Below are positions 40,435 to 50,187 of a stretch of 64,000 bases of DNA, piece by piece. The DNA comes from Neelides folsomi (lineage: Eukaryota; Arthropoda; Collembola; Neelipleona; Neelidae). Position numbers and translations under genes: made by a program. The notes under the pieces were generated by a model, which did not search any database, was not told the DNA's origin, and was given only the letters and a program-made list of their open reading frames with translations. How positions within the stretch are numbered: position 1 is the stretch's first letter; each line of letters starts with the position of its first letter. The stretch is from NCBI GenBank assembly GCA_034687125.1, contig JAQGBZ010000048.1:186001-250000 (forward strand). Direction: 5' to 3'.

Positions 40435-41984
40435 ATGGACGATGATGTTTCATCAGAGCGAAGCATTCGGATAAGAAGTTCGTCCTCGAACGAGTCTTTA
40501 ATTTTCAATATCCTTCCGAGCCTTTCTTCAAGATCCTCTCAGCAGCATCAGTCGTTCACGACGAATCCGTCGATGGATTTGGTGACGACAAGTCAAGAGA
40601 ATCGTTATGATATTCCAAGAAGAAAGGTATCGCTCATTATTTCAAGAGATAATTGCAATGTGCGAATTGTGAAAAGATCAAACAAACGAACCTGTGTTTT
40701 TTTATCCATATTCTTTTTGGTCACTTCCATTACTGGAATATTTGCTGGTAAGTGTAAATTTAAAACCTAAATTAATTTAATTAATTTTTGTAATTAACTT
40801 TTGTAAAGACATGTTAAATCAAATCATTTAATTTTTTCATTTTTTATATTTAATTTAATTGACGATAAGTAATTGCAATAATAAGAGCATGCTTTTTTAC
40901 AATTTCAGGATATTATTGGAATGACTCATCTTGTTCAGAAGTAATTGTGGAGGGAGACAAAATGGTCCAAAAGGAATTGGATGAATATATAGCTTCAAAG
41001 TTTCGCCAATTTAAAGATTTACATTTTGGCCCAGAGTTCTATGAAAAGATCAGTGGAATTGTGGAAGAGCATATTGTCCGGAAAGAAAATGAAAAGATCG
41101 GTTTACCAGATTTGGCATTGGAATCTTCGGGAGGATCTATTATTACAATCAAAGATACAAAGTCGGTCACGGTCACAAGTTCTCATGCTCTTTTTTCTTT
41201 CCTTGGAATGAGATTTTGGACTTATTCTCAACTTAATACTCCGCGTTCTATCATTCAGGTAATATTCATTTAAACAATCAAATGATCTTATTATATAATA
41301 TTAAAGCGTTGAATTTATAATTTAATAATCGTAATCAATAACAAGCGTTTTTAATTTTAAGACTGGAATATCAATCGGAGATTGCTGGGCCTTTGAAGGG
41401 AGTCAGGGTGAAGTTTTTGTCCGTTTGGTTGGAAATGCTCTCATTTCGAGTTTCACTCTTGAACATATTCCAAAACAAGTTTCTCCTCATCTTAATATTC
41501 AATCAGCTCCGGAAAATTTTCAAGTTTTCGTATGATGATTTTTACCATTATTCATATCATATCATAATATTTCATTTGCTCTTGTTCCAAACTTACAATG
41601 TTATGTAGCACAAGTAATCGCCCAAATTAAAAATTTATATTATTTTCTTGTTTTCGTTTTTAGGGAGTTCAAATTGATTCAAACGGAAAAGAGACTTATT
41701 GGAACTTTGGGTTCTTTACTTATCAGGATAATGGAATAGCTGCTCAAAATTTTAAAGTTCAAGTAAACTTATTACTACTTCTACTGACAATATTTTAACT
41801 TATTGAAGATTATACACCTAATATTTAATATTATGTACATAAACATTTGTTCTTTACATTGTAGAATTTTCCTCTGGCTCATCAATTTTCCGTAATCAAT
41901 CTTCGGATTCTCTCCAACCACGGGAATTCAGATTTTACTTGCGTTTATCGTTTCAGAGTCCATGGAACTCTCGTCACTCAATAA
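40435..41984 (+). CDS. Small SUN-domain nuclear envelope protein
   Basis: Exons: 40435-40747, 40909-41258, 41362-41529, 41664-41762, 41865-41984. They join in phase to 349 residues. Residues 1-80 form a Ser/Arg-rich nucleoplasmic head. One membrane segment lies at about 86-108 (TCVFLSIFFLVTSITGIFAG). A linker of only about 50 residues leads to the SUN domain (about 158-349), with LESSGG, GDCWAFEGSQGEVFVRL and the closing TCVYRFRVHG. The Cys in that last motif is conserved in SUN domains. SUN proteins sit in the inner nuclear membrane and bind KASH peptides across the lumen as trimers. The very short coiled-coil linker resembles the small testis-type SUN proteins (SUN3/SUN5/SPAG4), not SUN1/2. 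The in-frame TTG at 40417 is not used as a start because ATG 40435 follows at once. Confidence 0.93.
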
Positions 41985-42767
41985 CCGCTATTTTCGCTTA
42001 TAAATTATTTTAAGTTAAAGTTATACTTATTTTTCTTATTATATTGAGATTTCAGCGAATCTTATTATTTTTTAAATGTTTGTTTGATTTGTAAAACTGG
42101 GTGCTTGTATAATTAATAATTAACTTAACATTATAATTTTAAAGATTTATTTTAATTCACATACATAGGCATAAGATATTCGGATATATCAATTAAAGTG
42201 AATTATTTTTTTTATTTACTGTAATAACATTTAAATTAATATAGACAGATACATTTGTATAACGATATATTTATTCTTTATTTTTATACAGACATTTTAT
42301 ATTTATTATCATTTTACATTATCATTTATCATTTTATATCTGTACATATTGTAAAATTGTAATAACATATAGAATGGCATTTAAACGGCTGTTATATTTA
42401 TAAAAATGCATTTCTCATACAATCCAATTTAAATAAAAACACTAAACGCTTGGTTGGTAATTTGATTTAAGTTTTTATAATCATGTTTTAGAGATGTTTT
42501 TTTTAAATTTATTGTCTAAATTATTTCTATTTTTGATTAAATTGGTAGTTGATTGAGAAAGTTTTATTCTATCCGTTCTAAATGTTATTTGCTTAATTTC
42601 ATATGTATTATTAAATCGAGAATTTTTAAGATGAGGATAAGGCTTGTGAAAGATTTTCTAACCAATAAGTTTATTATGTAAAATATAACAAGTATTTTAA
42701 AAAATGAAAAATTATGCTAAAATTAATTATCTTTATTTATTCTGTAAAAACAAATTATGTTTAAACT
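41985..42767. other. Spacer between convergent genes, nothing recognised
   Basis: AT-rich sequence between the 3' ends of the SUN gene (+) and the P2X-like gene (-). It presumably holds both 3' UTRs. No ORF of note. Confidence 0.6.
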
Positions 42768-44221
42768 TCATTCTGTACTCTGGATCATCTCAGAATCTTG
42801 AGCATTAAGATGGGAATTTTCTTCTGTTGAAGAAATTTCATTTGTTTTTGGTTTGACAACCGTAGGACATGTGGATTTTGAGTCCCAACAATTATTGAAA
42901 CAACACACACATTTAGTTTTAAATTTTGGTTCCATTATTGAATCAAATGAACTTTTCCTTTTCATGAAAAAAGGAGACACACAATTGAAAAAGAAGTTGA
43001 GCTGTATGAATTGATAAAAAATAAATTTTTATAACAAGAGTGGTTTGTAGTTTGTATTGAATTATTAATATTTTTATAATAATATTTCGCACATATTTAA
43101 ACCATCCGTATGCTGATCCAATGATAAGAAGAAATTCTTTCCAACTCCATCTCAAGCCTTTACCATTTACTTCAATATCTTCTTTGAGTTCTCTGATCAA
43201 TTATTCCGAATTATTTTCTCAAATGTTTAAACAATTTAGATGGTAATTTTATTTTTAAATGATAATTTGTTAATTAATTAGGTTGTACATTTATATATAA
43301 ATATTTTGGTTTTACATAAAATGCCATCCAGGATATATTTTTGAATCAGGATTATCAACTCTTTGAAAACTATATATTGGAAAGCAATTTTCTAGATCTC
43401 TCAAACAACAATCCCATGTAATAGATAGTTTGATGATAGCTCCCTGAAAATTAAATGTTTATTAAATCGACATCAAAATAATTTATATATCGATTATAAA
43501 TTGCATATAATTCAAATTAAATTTCAACTGCATAATAATTATTTAGATAGACAAGGAAGGATTTGAATTGTAAAGCTAACTATTGTATTACTTCCAAAGC
43601 AATGGAAGAAAAGTTTAGTTTTGCTAACTCCACAATATCACCAACACTAAATCTAGGACATTTGGGGTCATTTTCTGGATGGTATGTGCACGTTTCATAA
43701 TTTTCATGAAAATCAACATCGGTATTTCTAAGCATATTTTTATTCTCTGTCCCACAGTCATTAAATTTGATCGTGTTTTTAATGATTAATTTTGAATCTT
43801 TAACATTTTCTAGTAGAGCCCTTTTTCCATTTCTAAAAACATTAAATTAATTTTCAGAATTATTTTAAAATTTTGATAAAATGCAATAATGGTAATTATT
43901 AATTATAATTTGGTTAATACCATTTACTCTACAGGGTGGGTAAACTCTTACAATTAGTGAAGTGAATTGTTACTTTAAAAACGCACTACATTTAGATACA
44001 CCTTGTATATTCATTTAGGTATTAGTGTGCAAATAGGCAATTTTAACTTACAAAGGTAAAAGCTTTTCTTGTATCGGACATAATGCTTTGATCTGACAAG
44101 TTTTAATCAAGCTGTTTTGTGGCCCACATTTCCCGGTATTTATTCCATTTCCACCTTCAATTTGATCTCCTTTAAGGCAATCTGAATCTTTTGAGCAAAT
44201 TGCGCCTTTTATCCTCGCCGA
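42768..44221 (-). CDS. P2X receptor-like ion channel, N-terminus not found
   Basis: Exons: 44221-44052, 43832-43592, 43443-43316, 43192-43093, 43001-42768, joining in phase to 290 residues. The ectodomain Cys ladder fits P2X exactly in the first part: C-x5-C-x16-C-x9-C-x5-C around GNGINTGKC..KTCQIKALCP. C-x9-C (ETCTYHPENDPKCPRF) follows, then ITWDCCLRDLENCFPIYSF. TM2 appears to be LLIIGSAYGWF joined to LNFFFNCVSPFFMKRK. Canonical P2X are trimeric ATP-gated cation channels. Here the N-F-R ATP-contact motif after P-G reads H-F-I, and about 20 residues seem missing before TM2. The short cytosolic tail is Cys-rich (CVCCFNNC). Exons for TM1 and the first ~115 residues are not visible upstream, where a Tc1 fragment lies. 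It may be a truncated gene, or the first exons may be too diverged to spot. ATP gating is doubtful. Confidence 0.82.
43932..44005. mobile_element. Possible MITE in a P2X-like intron (74 bp)
   Basis: Flanked by TA on both sides, with ends CAGGGTGGG and (rc) CAAGGTGTA that match over the first seven or eight bases. The interior is not a hairpin and is unrelated to the three 75-bp copies. It resembles the CAGGGTG-ended group but is weakly supported. Confidence 0.4.
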
Positions 44222-44497
44222 CTAAAAAACAAAAAACACAAGAGGATTAATAAGCACAAAGTATGGTGACATGGTGAGGTGAGAGATGAGAGAATGAGAA
44301 ATGACGTCGCACTTTAAATATCATTTATGAATTCCTCTAATTTCATTTTGTCAAATAATATCTAATTCGATTTACTAAACAAAATTTGAATTTTTTTAAA
44401 AAATCAATTTCTATATCAAATTTGGACAATAAGACAATAATTTTTGTTTAATTTAATTAATCATCCTTAGCGTAAGTCATATCTTTCATAAATTACA

Positions 44498-44703
44498 ATG
44501 AGCTTAGCAAAATCTAATTCACTTATACTATTTTATAAAAAGAAATTTCCAACCCTCTTTAACAAAGATGTTAGGATTCGTATTCAAAAATTAAAAATCC
44601 CATATTTAAATGATAGTCATGACAATCAGATTTCAAGTTTAGGGACAACGACAGTATTTATTACAGAGGCTTTAATTGGTTCACAAAGTCTGGAAAAAAG
44701 GAA
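44498..44703 (+). CDS. Possible first exon of an unidentified plus-strand gene
   Basis: An ATG-initiated open frame of 68 codons (MSLAKSNSLILFYKKKFP..) ends at a consensus donor, AAG|GTAATT. A possible second exon starts at the acceptor ATTATCAG before 44816 and ends at CCAG|GTGAAA. However, its long open frame needs a phase-1 entry, whereas the first exon ends in phase 0. The join fails by sequence alone. No family is recognised. It may be a decayed gene or chance. Confidence 0.2.
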
Positions 44704-44936
44704 GGTAATTTAATGGATTTTATTAAATGCAAAGATTATTCATATGAACTTTAATTGGAATAAATATTAAATAGATATTGAGCGTTTAAATTAAATATAA
44801 TAAAATTATTATCAGACCCCGACCAATACCTCAATTTTGATAATGATATGATTATAAAAGAAGAAATATTTTCTTCACAATCCTTCTCAGATCCAGGTGA
44901 AAAATTAAATAAATTCATTTCCATTACGTATTCTTA

Positions 44937-45399
44937 TTAATTTGGATTGCAATTTTTAAGTTTTTCGTAACGTTTTTCGTCAGAAAAAATGACAAATCGC
45001 CAACGAGGACCATAATCCATATGGTCTCTGGCCCATTCCAATCTTCGTTCAATGTGTTGGGGTGTCAAGTGAGGAGCCTTTTTCATTTTCTTGCGTCTGA
45101 TAATTGGAGAGCTTCTGATGAACTTGCGAATTGTTGTTAAAGATGCTGCCAATTGAAGTTCTCCTTTAATCTTCGGCGTTATTGATATTTCGGATAATCA
45201 CACGTTTGTCATGAGGAGAAAGGGCTTCTGGAGGTTTGCCCCCATGAGCAACACCGCAATTTTCTCCCAAACGGAAGAAATTTCTTATAACTTTTGTCGA
45301 TCTTATTAATGTTCTCAAAATTGCATGAATTAAAAGTCCGTCGTGCCGTAATTGGGCAATTCTACCGCTTTCCTGGACTGTCAACCGTTTACCTGATCC
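44937..45399 (-). pseudogene. Tc1/mariner-type transposase fragment
   Basis: Starts MGSGKRLTVQESGRIAQLRH, a Tc1/Tc3-type helix-turn-helix N-terminus, and runs to ALSPHDKRVIIRNINNAED, then a stop. After a frameshift around 45160 the same protein continues: LTTIRKFIRSSPIIRRKKMK, then KAPHLTPQHIERRLEWARDH and WRFVIFSDEKR. It therefore keeps the DNA-binding domain and the first catalytic Asp (the D of SDE) but stops before the second Asp and the Glu. It is a broken, 3'-truncated copy. It sits between the visible P2X-like exons and the IR gene. No terminal repeats were identified. Confidence 0.85.
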
Positions 45400-45441
45400 C
45401 ATTACCTGTAAATAAATTAAATCTTTTAATAAAAACTTCAT

Positions 45442-46969
45442 TCATTTTAATTTTATCTTTTATTTTATTTAGTTTGCCTTAATAATAATATAGTGCAATA
45501 TATTTAAACAAAAATCAATTTTAATTACCTTTTAAAGGAGATTTAACTGAAGAAAGAGAGCGGAGAATGAAGAGGGGGCGTTGCGTTGAACAAATTCTCG
45601 AAAAATTATTGTCAATTCGGAACTACTTTGAAAATGACAATAATGAAAATTAAAATGTAACATTGATTCCCTCCAATTTTTGAGACAATTCCCATTTACA
45701 TAAATCATCATTTATCATGCTGGGGCCAACAGTGCCGTTCCCAGTTTACAACTTGGACCAAAAGAGCATAGAAAATTTTTTCAGTCTCTCAACAAATGGT
45801 TCAACTTCACAATGGTTCAAATGGTTCAAATGGTTCTACTTTTCAAAGGGAGGATCGCCATTTTCCAACTTGAAATTCGACGACAACTTACAATTTGGCT
45901 CAACTTCTCCCGCTTTCAACTTTCAGCCGCTTGGTTAGGTTAGGTTTAGGAGAAATTCCCTTAATAAAGCTCTTAGGTTACTATAGGTTAGGTAAATAAT
46001 AATTAAAATATTTTTTCTAAGTTTCTTGTTAACACTTTTACTTTCCTCTCTTTTTTAAAACAATTTAGAAAATCAATTATAAGTACTCTGGTTACTACTC
46101 CTAAACTTATGATTATTTATAATTATTTTTTCTTATAAGTAGAATAATTAAAAAGTTATTTATTCGGATATTATCTAACTCTAAGTGTAAGTTACTTTGT
46201 CTTGTCTTTTGTGATTCATGTTAAAAATTGTTAGATAAATAGGTTTGTTAAATAAATTAAATTATATACATAATTCACTCTAGAACTAACACAATGTCTC
46301 AAGTGTCGTACAAACTATGTAATATCATTATTTGAATACTTTTTAATTATAAAAGTTTTGTTAATTAATTTGAATATTAATTTAATGTCAATATTTGGTT
46401 AAAAATATTAATAGTTGTGAATGTTGTGGATTGGTTGCTACTCAATGTATAATTTATATAAATATTTATGGGTATAAAAGTTGCTTAAGTTGAACACTAT
46501 CTTAAGCAAATCAATTATTTATTATTCAATTAATAGTTTGATTATTTAAAAAAAACTGATTAAAAATTCTACTATGCATTAATATTTGACTCTTTAAGAT
46601 ATATAATTGATTTCAAAAAGTTTGACATTGAAAAAATAATTATTTTAAATTAGCTCTATCCTTTAGGAATTACAAAATAATAATTTCTAAGTATTTGTTA
46701 ATTAAAGTTCAATTAAACCTGTTAAATATTCCTTAATAAAACTGAATCATAGGAATAAAAATTATTAGACTATTTTAAATAAAAACTTATTTAATTAATG
46801 AAAATTTTATTTTAGTTTAACAATAACAACTTTTAGACGTTTATTTAAATTAACAATTCCAAATCTTTGGTTGAAGATAGTTGTTTTCTTTTCATATTTG
46901 ATTATTATAATTGACGATATTTGTTTTATTTCTGTCTAGTTCTTTTCATTATTAATCAATCATTAAACA
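45442..46969. other. Upstream region of the IR gene with TTAGG-like stretch
   Basis: Contains a GC-richer segment (45530-45960) with repeated AATGGTTC units near 45790-45835 and TTAGG-like repeats at 45933-45992. Very AT-rich sequence follows up to the IR start codon. An ORF at 45717-45938 (+) includes the repeat and has no family. I found no missing P2X exon here. Confidence 0.5.
45933..45992 (+). repeat. Interstitial TTAGG-like repeats
   Basis: GGTTAGGTTAGGTTTAGG at 45933-45950 and two more GGTTA-type units near 45975-45990. TTAGG is the arthropod telomere unit. Short interstitial runs also occur in many arthropod promoters, and this one is too short to be a telomere remnant by itself. Confidence 0.5.
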
Positions 46970-49399
46970 ATGAAAATGTACATTATTTTGATAAATTGTA
47001 TTTTTATTGTATTTAGCATTTTAATTATAAATTGCTTTAAAATAGAAAATAATTATTATGACGACTATGCAAAGGCAAGTTCTTCACCTTTAAAATTATC
47101 AAGCCACTGTGAAATTTATTTATTTAAAAACAGTCATGAAAGTATAGAAAATAATTTATTGAAAAATTATGTGGAATTTTTTGCACGATTTAAATCAGTG
47201 ATTTCAGTACAATCTCATTTTATTGATCGTACGTACAAAATTCGGGGTTTTATTGATAAAGAAAATCATTCACAAGGATATGTAAATGAATTGATCATTT
47301 CTTCAAGTTATTTACGTAAATTCCCTTTATGTACTGTATTAATTTTAATTAGCGAGGAAAATATAAAAACATATGAGCAGATTTACTATTTACACTTTTT
47401 TGCAGTTGATTTCAATTTACGCTTTGCATTAAGGAAATTCAATTTTTTTATAATAGCATTTTGTATTACAAGTTATATTTCCACGAAATCAACTTTTATC
47501 GACGAACTATATGATAATTACATTCCAATTTATTATAAATATAATTTAAATAGTTTTTATTATCCTGCAGATAATTCTATTCTTTATGCAATTTCGGATG
47601 TTGATAAACCAGCAAAAAAATTGAAAATTTTGAATAACTTTCAAAAATATAATAATTATGTAGGTCAAAAACAGTCGACGATATTTATTAAATTTTTAAA
47701 AAATTTGAAAAATATTTCAGAAAATGAAATAAAAAATATATTTATTTTAAAATCTAAATTTTTATCAAAATTGTATAATTTGAAAGATTTTGAAGGTGCC
47801 ATTGCATATTGTCCACATTGTGTCTATGATTACAAATTCAAAAATGAATATGATATTCGGTGTCGAATGAAAGATAAATATCCATTTAATTCTGTCCATA
47901 AATATTGTTTACTGGAAATCATTTCTGAAACTTTTAATTTATCATTTGAAAACGTAGAACCAAATAGAATGACAATAATTAAATTTGTTAGTTATTTCTC
48001 CGATATTGTAGCTGTAATTCGCTATGATAATATAAAAAATCAAAATCGAAAACACAAGTTTTATCAGTTTATGTATGCTTCAAGTTATTTACCATTTACA
48101 TTTAAAAACGATTATTCATTTACAAACTTTATTGATAAATCAACCGTGATTAATTATTCTCTGATGCTTTCTCCATTTAGTAATTTATTTTGGATTTATT
48201 TTTTAATTTTGATAATTGTAATTATTATAATTTTCAAGGTTATTTATATATTTTCTCAATATTGTAAGGAAATAAAATTAGCCACCTGGAATAAATTGTA
48301 TTTTGCCCTTTTTCAAATAATTTTTGAGCAAGGAAATTACATATTTGGTAAAATTTCCTTATTGGACTATAAATATATAATTTTAATAAATATATTAATT
48401 TTAATGGGTTTTATTGTTAGTACTGCTTACAAGTCTAAATTATTTTTAAATATTGCTCTTGACAAAAATCCAAAATCATTTGAAACATTTAACGATTTAG
48501 CTTATTCCACTCAAAATATTCCAATATATTCATTTTCCTCAACTGCTTCGAATGATGATATTATAGAATATTCAAGACTTCAAGATATTGATAAAAATCA
48601 AAGCTTGAAATTTTATTCAGAAATGGGAAATTCTGCATTTTTAGATATTTTACATTCTTCTAGTAATCGTTTAAATTTGTTCGAAATATACAAAAATAAG
48701 ATTCAGCTCATTTTATTTCCAAAAATTTTAATTGATTCTAAAGAAAATTATTTAATCTTTGCGACACAATTTGAAAAAATTGAGGTTCCCATAAATTTTG
48801 TCATTTTGGATTCAATTGATCAAATAATAAAACACGAAACAATTTTGGAATTCAATTTCCCGGGAAAATTTTACATGATTAAACAAAGAGAATTAAAAAG
48901 GGATTTTTCTAATTTTGAAAACACCTTTTCAATGTATAATTTTATTCAATTATATTCAAATTCAAAATTTAATGACATATTTAAATTTACACTCGTTTCC
49001 ATGTTTGAATCAGGTATTTTTCAATTGTGGGAAGAAGGACATTTAACAGTAAGCCCATTTTTGAATTTATATTATAAAAATAATACACGTTATTTTGAAG
49101 CAAGAAAATGGAATAGAATTAATTTTGATAAAATTAATACTTTCAAAAGTTTAATTAAATCTCCTCAAATTTACAACCCAACGGCTTTAATAATTAGAAA
49201 ATTTCTGCCAATTTTCATCATTGTTTGTTTTCTATTGGCATTTTCTCTTTTCATTTGGATTTTGGAAATTCTTTTTCACAACTACGATAATATAAAATAT
49301 ATATGTAAAATATTATTTGATCAGTTTGTGATAAAATTTGAATCTATTAAAAGAATTGAAACAATCAGAAAATTCACACCGATAAACCAAAGTGCTTAA
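46970..49399 (+). CDS. Divergent ionotropic receptor (IR family), intronless
   Basis: A single 809-codon ORF. A signal peptide spans about 1-24 (MKMYIILINCIFIVFSILII). A long extracellular region follows. Then comes the glutamate-receptor-like membrane layout: TM1 about 404-430 (FSNLFWIYFLILIIVIIII), a re-entrant pore segment about 437-465 (..FALFQIIFEQGN..), and TM2 about 466-496 leading into STAYKSKLFLNIALDKNPKS. A second ligand-binding lobe spans about 500-735, starting FETFNDLAYS as in other IRs. TM3 is about 740-768 and a short cytosolic tail follows. IRs are chemosensory cation channels on dendrites of sensory neurons. Ligand and co-receptor cannot be inferred. Codon use is strongly A/T. 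Absence of introns contrasts with every neighbour and suits a fast-evolving IR lineage, perhaps retroposed. There is no frameshift, so it is probably functional. Confidence 0.85.
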   Translation: MKMYIILINCIFIVFSILIINCFKIENNYYDDYAKASSSPLKLSSHCEIYLFKNSHESIENNLLKNYVEFFARFKSVISVQSHFIDRTYKIRGFIDKENHSQGYVNELIISSSYLRKFPLCTVLILISEENIKTYEQIYYLHFFAVDFNLRFALRKFNFFIIAFCITSYISTKSTFIDELYDNYIPIYYKYNLNSFYYPADNSILYAISDVDKPAKKLKILNNFQKYNNYVGQKQSTIFIKFLKNLKNISENEIKNIFILKSKFLSKLYNLKDFEGAIAYCPHCVYDYKFKNEYDIRCRMKDKYPFNSVHKYCLLEIISETFNLSFENVEPNRMTIIKFVSYFSDIVAVIRYDNIKNQNRKHKFYQFMYASSYLPFTFKNDYSFTNFIDKSTVINYSLMLSPFSNLFWIYFLILIIVIIIIFKVIYIFSQYCKEIKLATWNKLYFALFQIIFEQGNYIFGKISLLDYKYIILINILILMGFIVSTAYKSKLFLNIALDKNPKSFETFNDLAYSTQNIPIYSFSSTASNDDIIEYSRLQDIDKNQSLKFYSEMGNSAFLDILHSSSNRLNLFEIYKNKIQLILFPKILIDSKENYLIFATQFEKIEVPINFVILDSIDQIIKHETILEFNFPGKFYMIKQRELKRDFSNFENTFSMYNFIQLYSNSKFNDIFKFTLVSMFESGIFQLWEEGHLTVSPFLNLYYKNNTRYFEARKWNRINFDKINTFKSLIKSPQIYNPTALIIRKFLPIFIIVCFLLAFSLFIWILEILFHNYDNIKYICKILFDQFVIKFESIKRIETIRKFTPINQSA

Positions 49400-49435
49400 A
49401 CGTTTAATAGGCAGAGCTATTGTTACATTGTTATT

Positions 49436-49788
49436 GTTAGCATAGATGGGCAAGATAATCTTATCTTTAAGATAATTTTATTTAGATAAATTATCTAGAT
49501 AACTTTTTTATCTTTTACCCTCCAAAAATGTTATCTTTTATCTTTCATCTTTTTGAGTTTTGATGGGTTAAAAGATAAGATAATTTTCTAAAAAAAAATT
49601 ATATAATAATCATCAAGAGTTGTGATTTTCATGAAATTTCTTTATTAGTGAAGGCTAAATAACTCAAAAACAATACGTAAGATTGAGTTTGCAATAATTT
49701 TTAATGTATTTTTGAGTTAAATTACATTTGCGTTTGAGTAAAATTATCTTAAGATAACTTTTGGGTTATCTTGCCCATCTATGCTAAC
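49436..49788. mobile_element. hAT-like MITE (353 bp)
   Basis: The ends are inverted repeats of 23 bases (GTTAGCATAGATGGGCAAGA + TAA), exact at both ends. The inner part is rich in AGATAA/TTATCT subterminal repeats. CATAGATGGGCAA resembles the termini of hAT elements. No clean 8-bp target duplication is seen outside the repeats. There is no ORF. It lies 36 bp after the IR stop codon, so it may be transcribed in that gene's 3' UTR. Confidence 0.75.
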
Positions 49789-50187
49789 GTCGTAGGTTTA
49801 ATAGTGGAGTAAGATAGATACACAAGTTAAACTATGTATAATTATGTATTTATCTAATTGTAAATACACTATAATTTATTAAGGCATAAAAATAATGGCG
49901 AAAAATAAAGGTTTGTCCCATCGCATCACAAATATGTGGAAAGTATATTTTTAAAATATAATATTTATTAATTACTTACACATGATAATATCTTTTCTTG
50001 GCTACATACACATTGGCTAAAATAAAGTTGCCATTTGTGGTTTTGAGCGTTATGAAGAAATACATGTATTACAATATGTCATAAAAGGGTACATTTACCT
50101 TCATGTTACACATTAAAAACTTCTTTTATGTAATACTTACAGTATGTATGTTAGTAATATGTAAGTTATTGTATGAAATTGATAAAC

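Noticed and set aside
44222-44282. Mini-exon ATG TCA CCA TAC TTT as a start for the P2X-like gene
   Set aside because: It would require a 36-base intron and would leave the channel without its first membrane helix.
45717-45938. 73-codon plus-strand ORF with FG-like motifs (QFGSTSPAFNF)
   Set aside because: Includes an AATGGTTC tandem run that is open in more than one frame. No splice partner or recognisable family, and the FG-like motifs are too few to suggest a nucleoporin.
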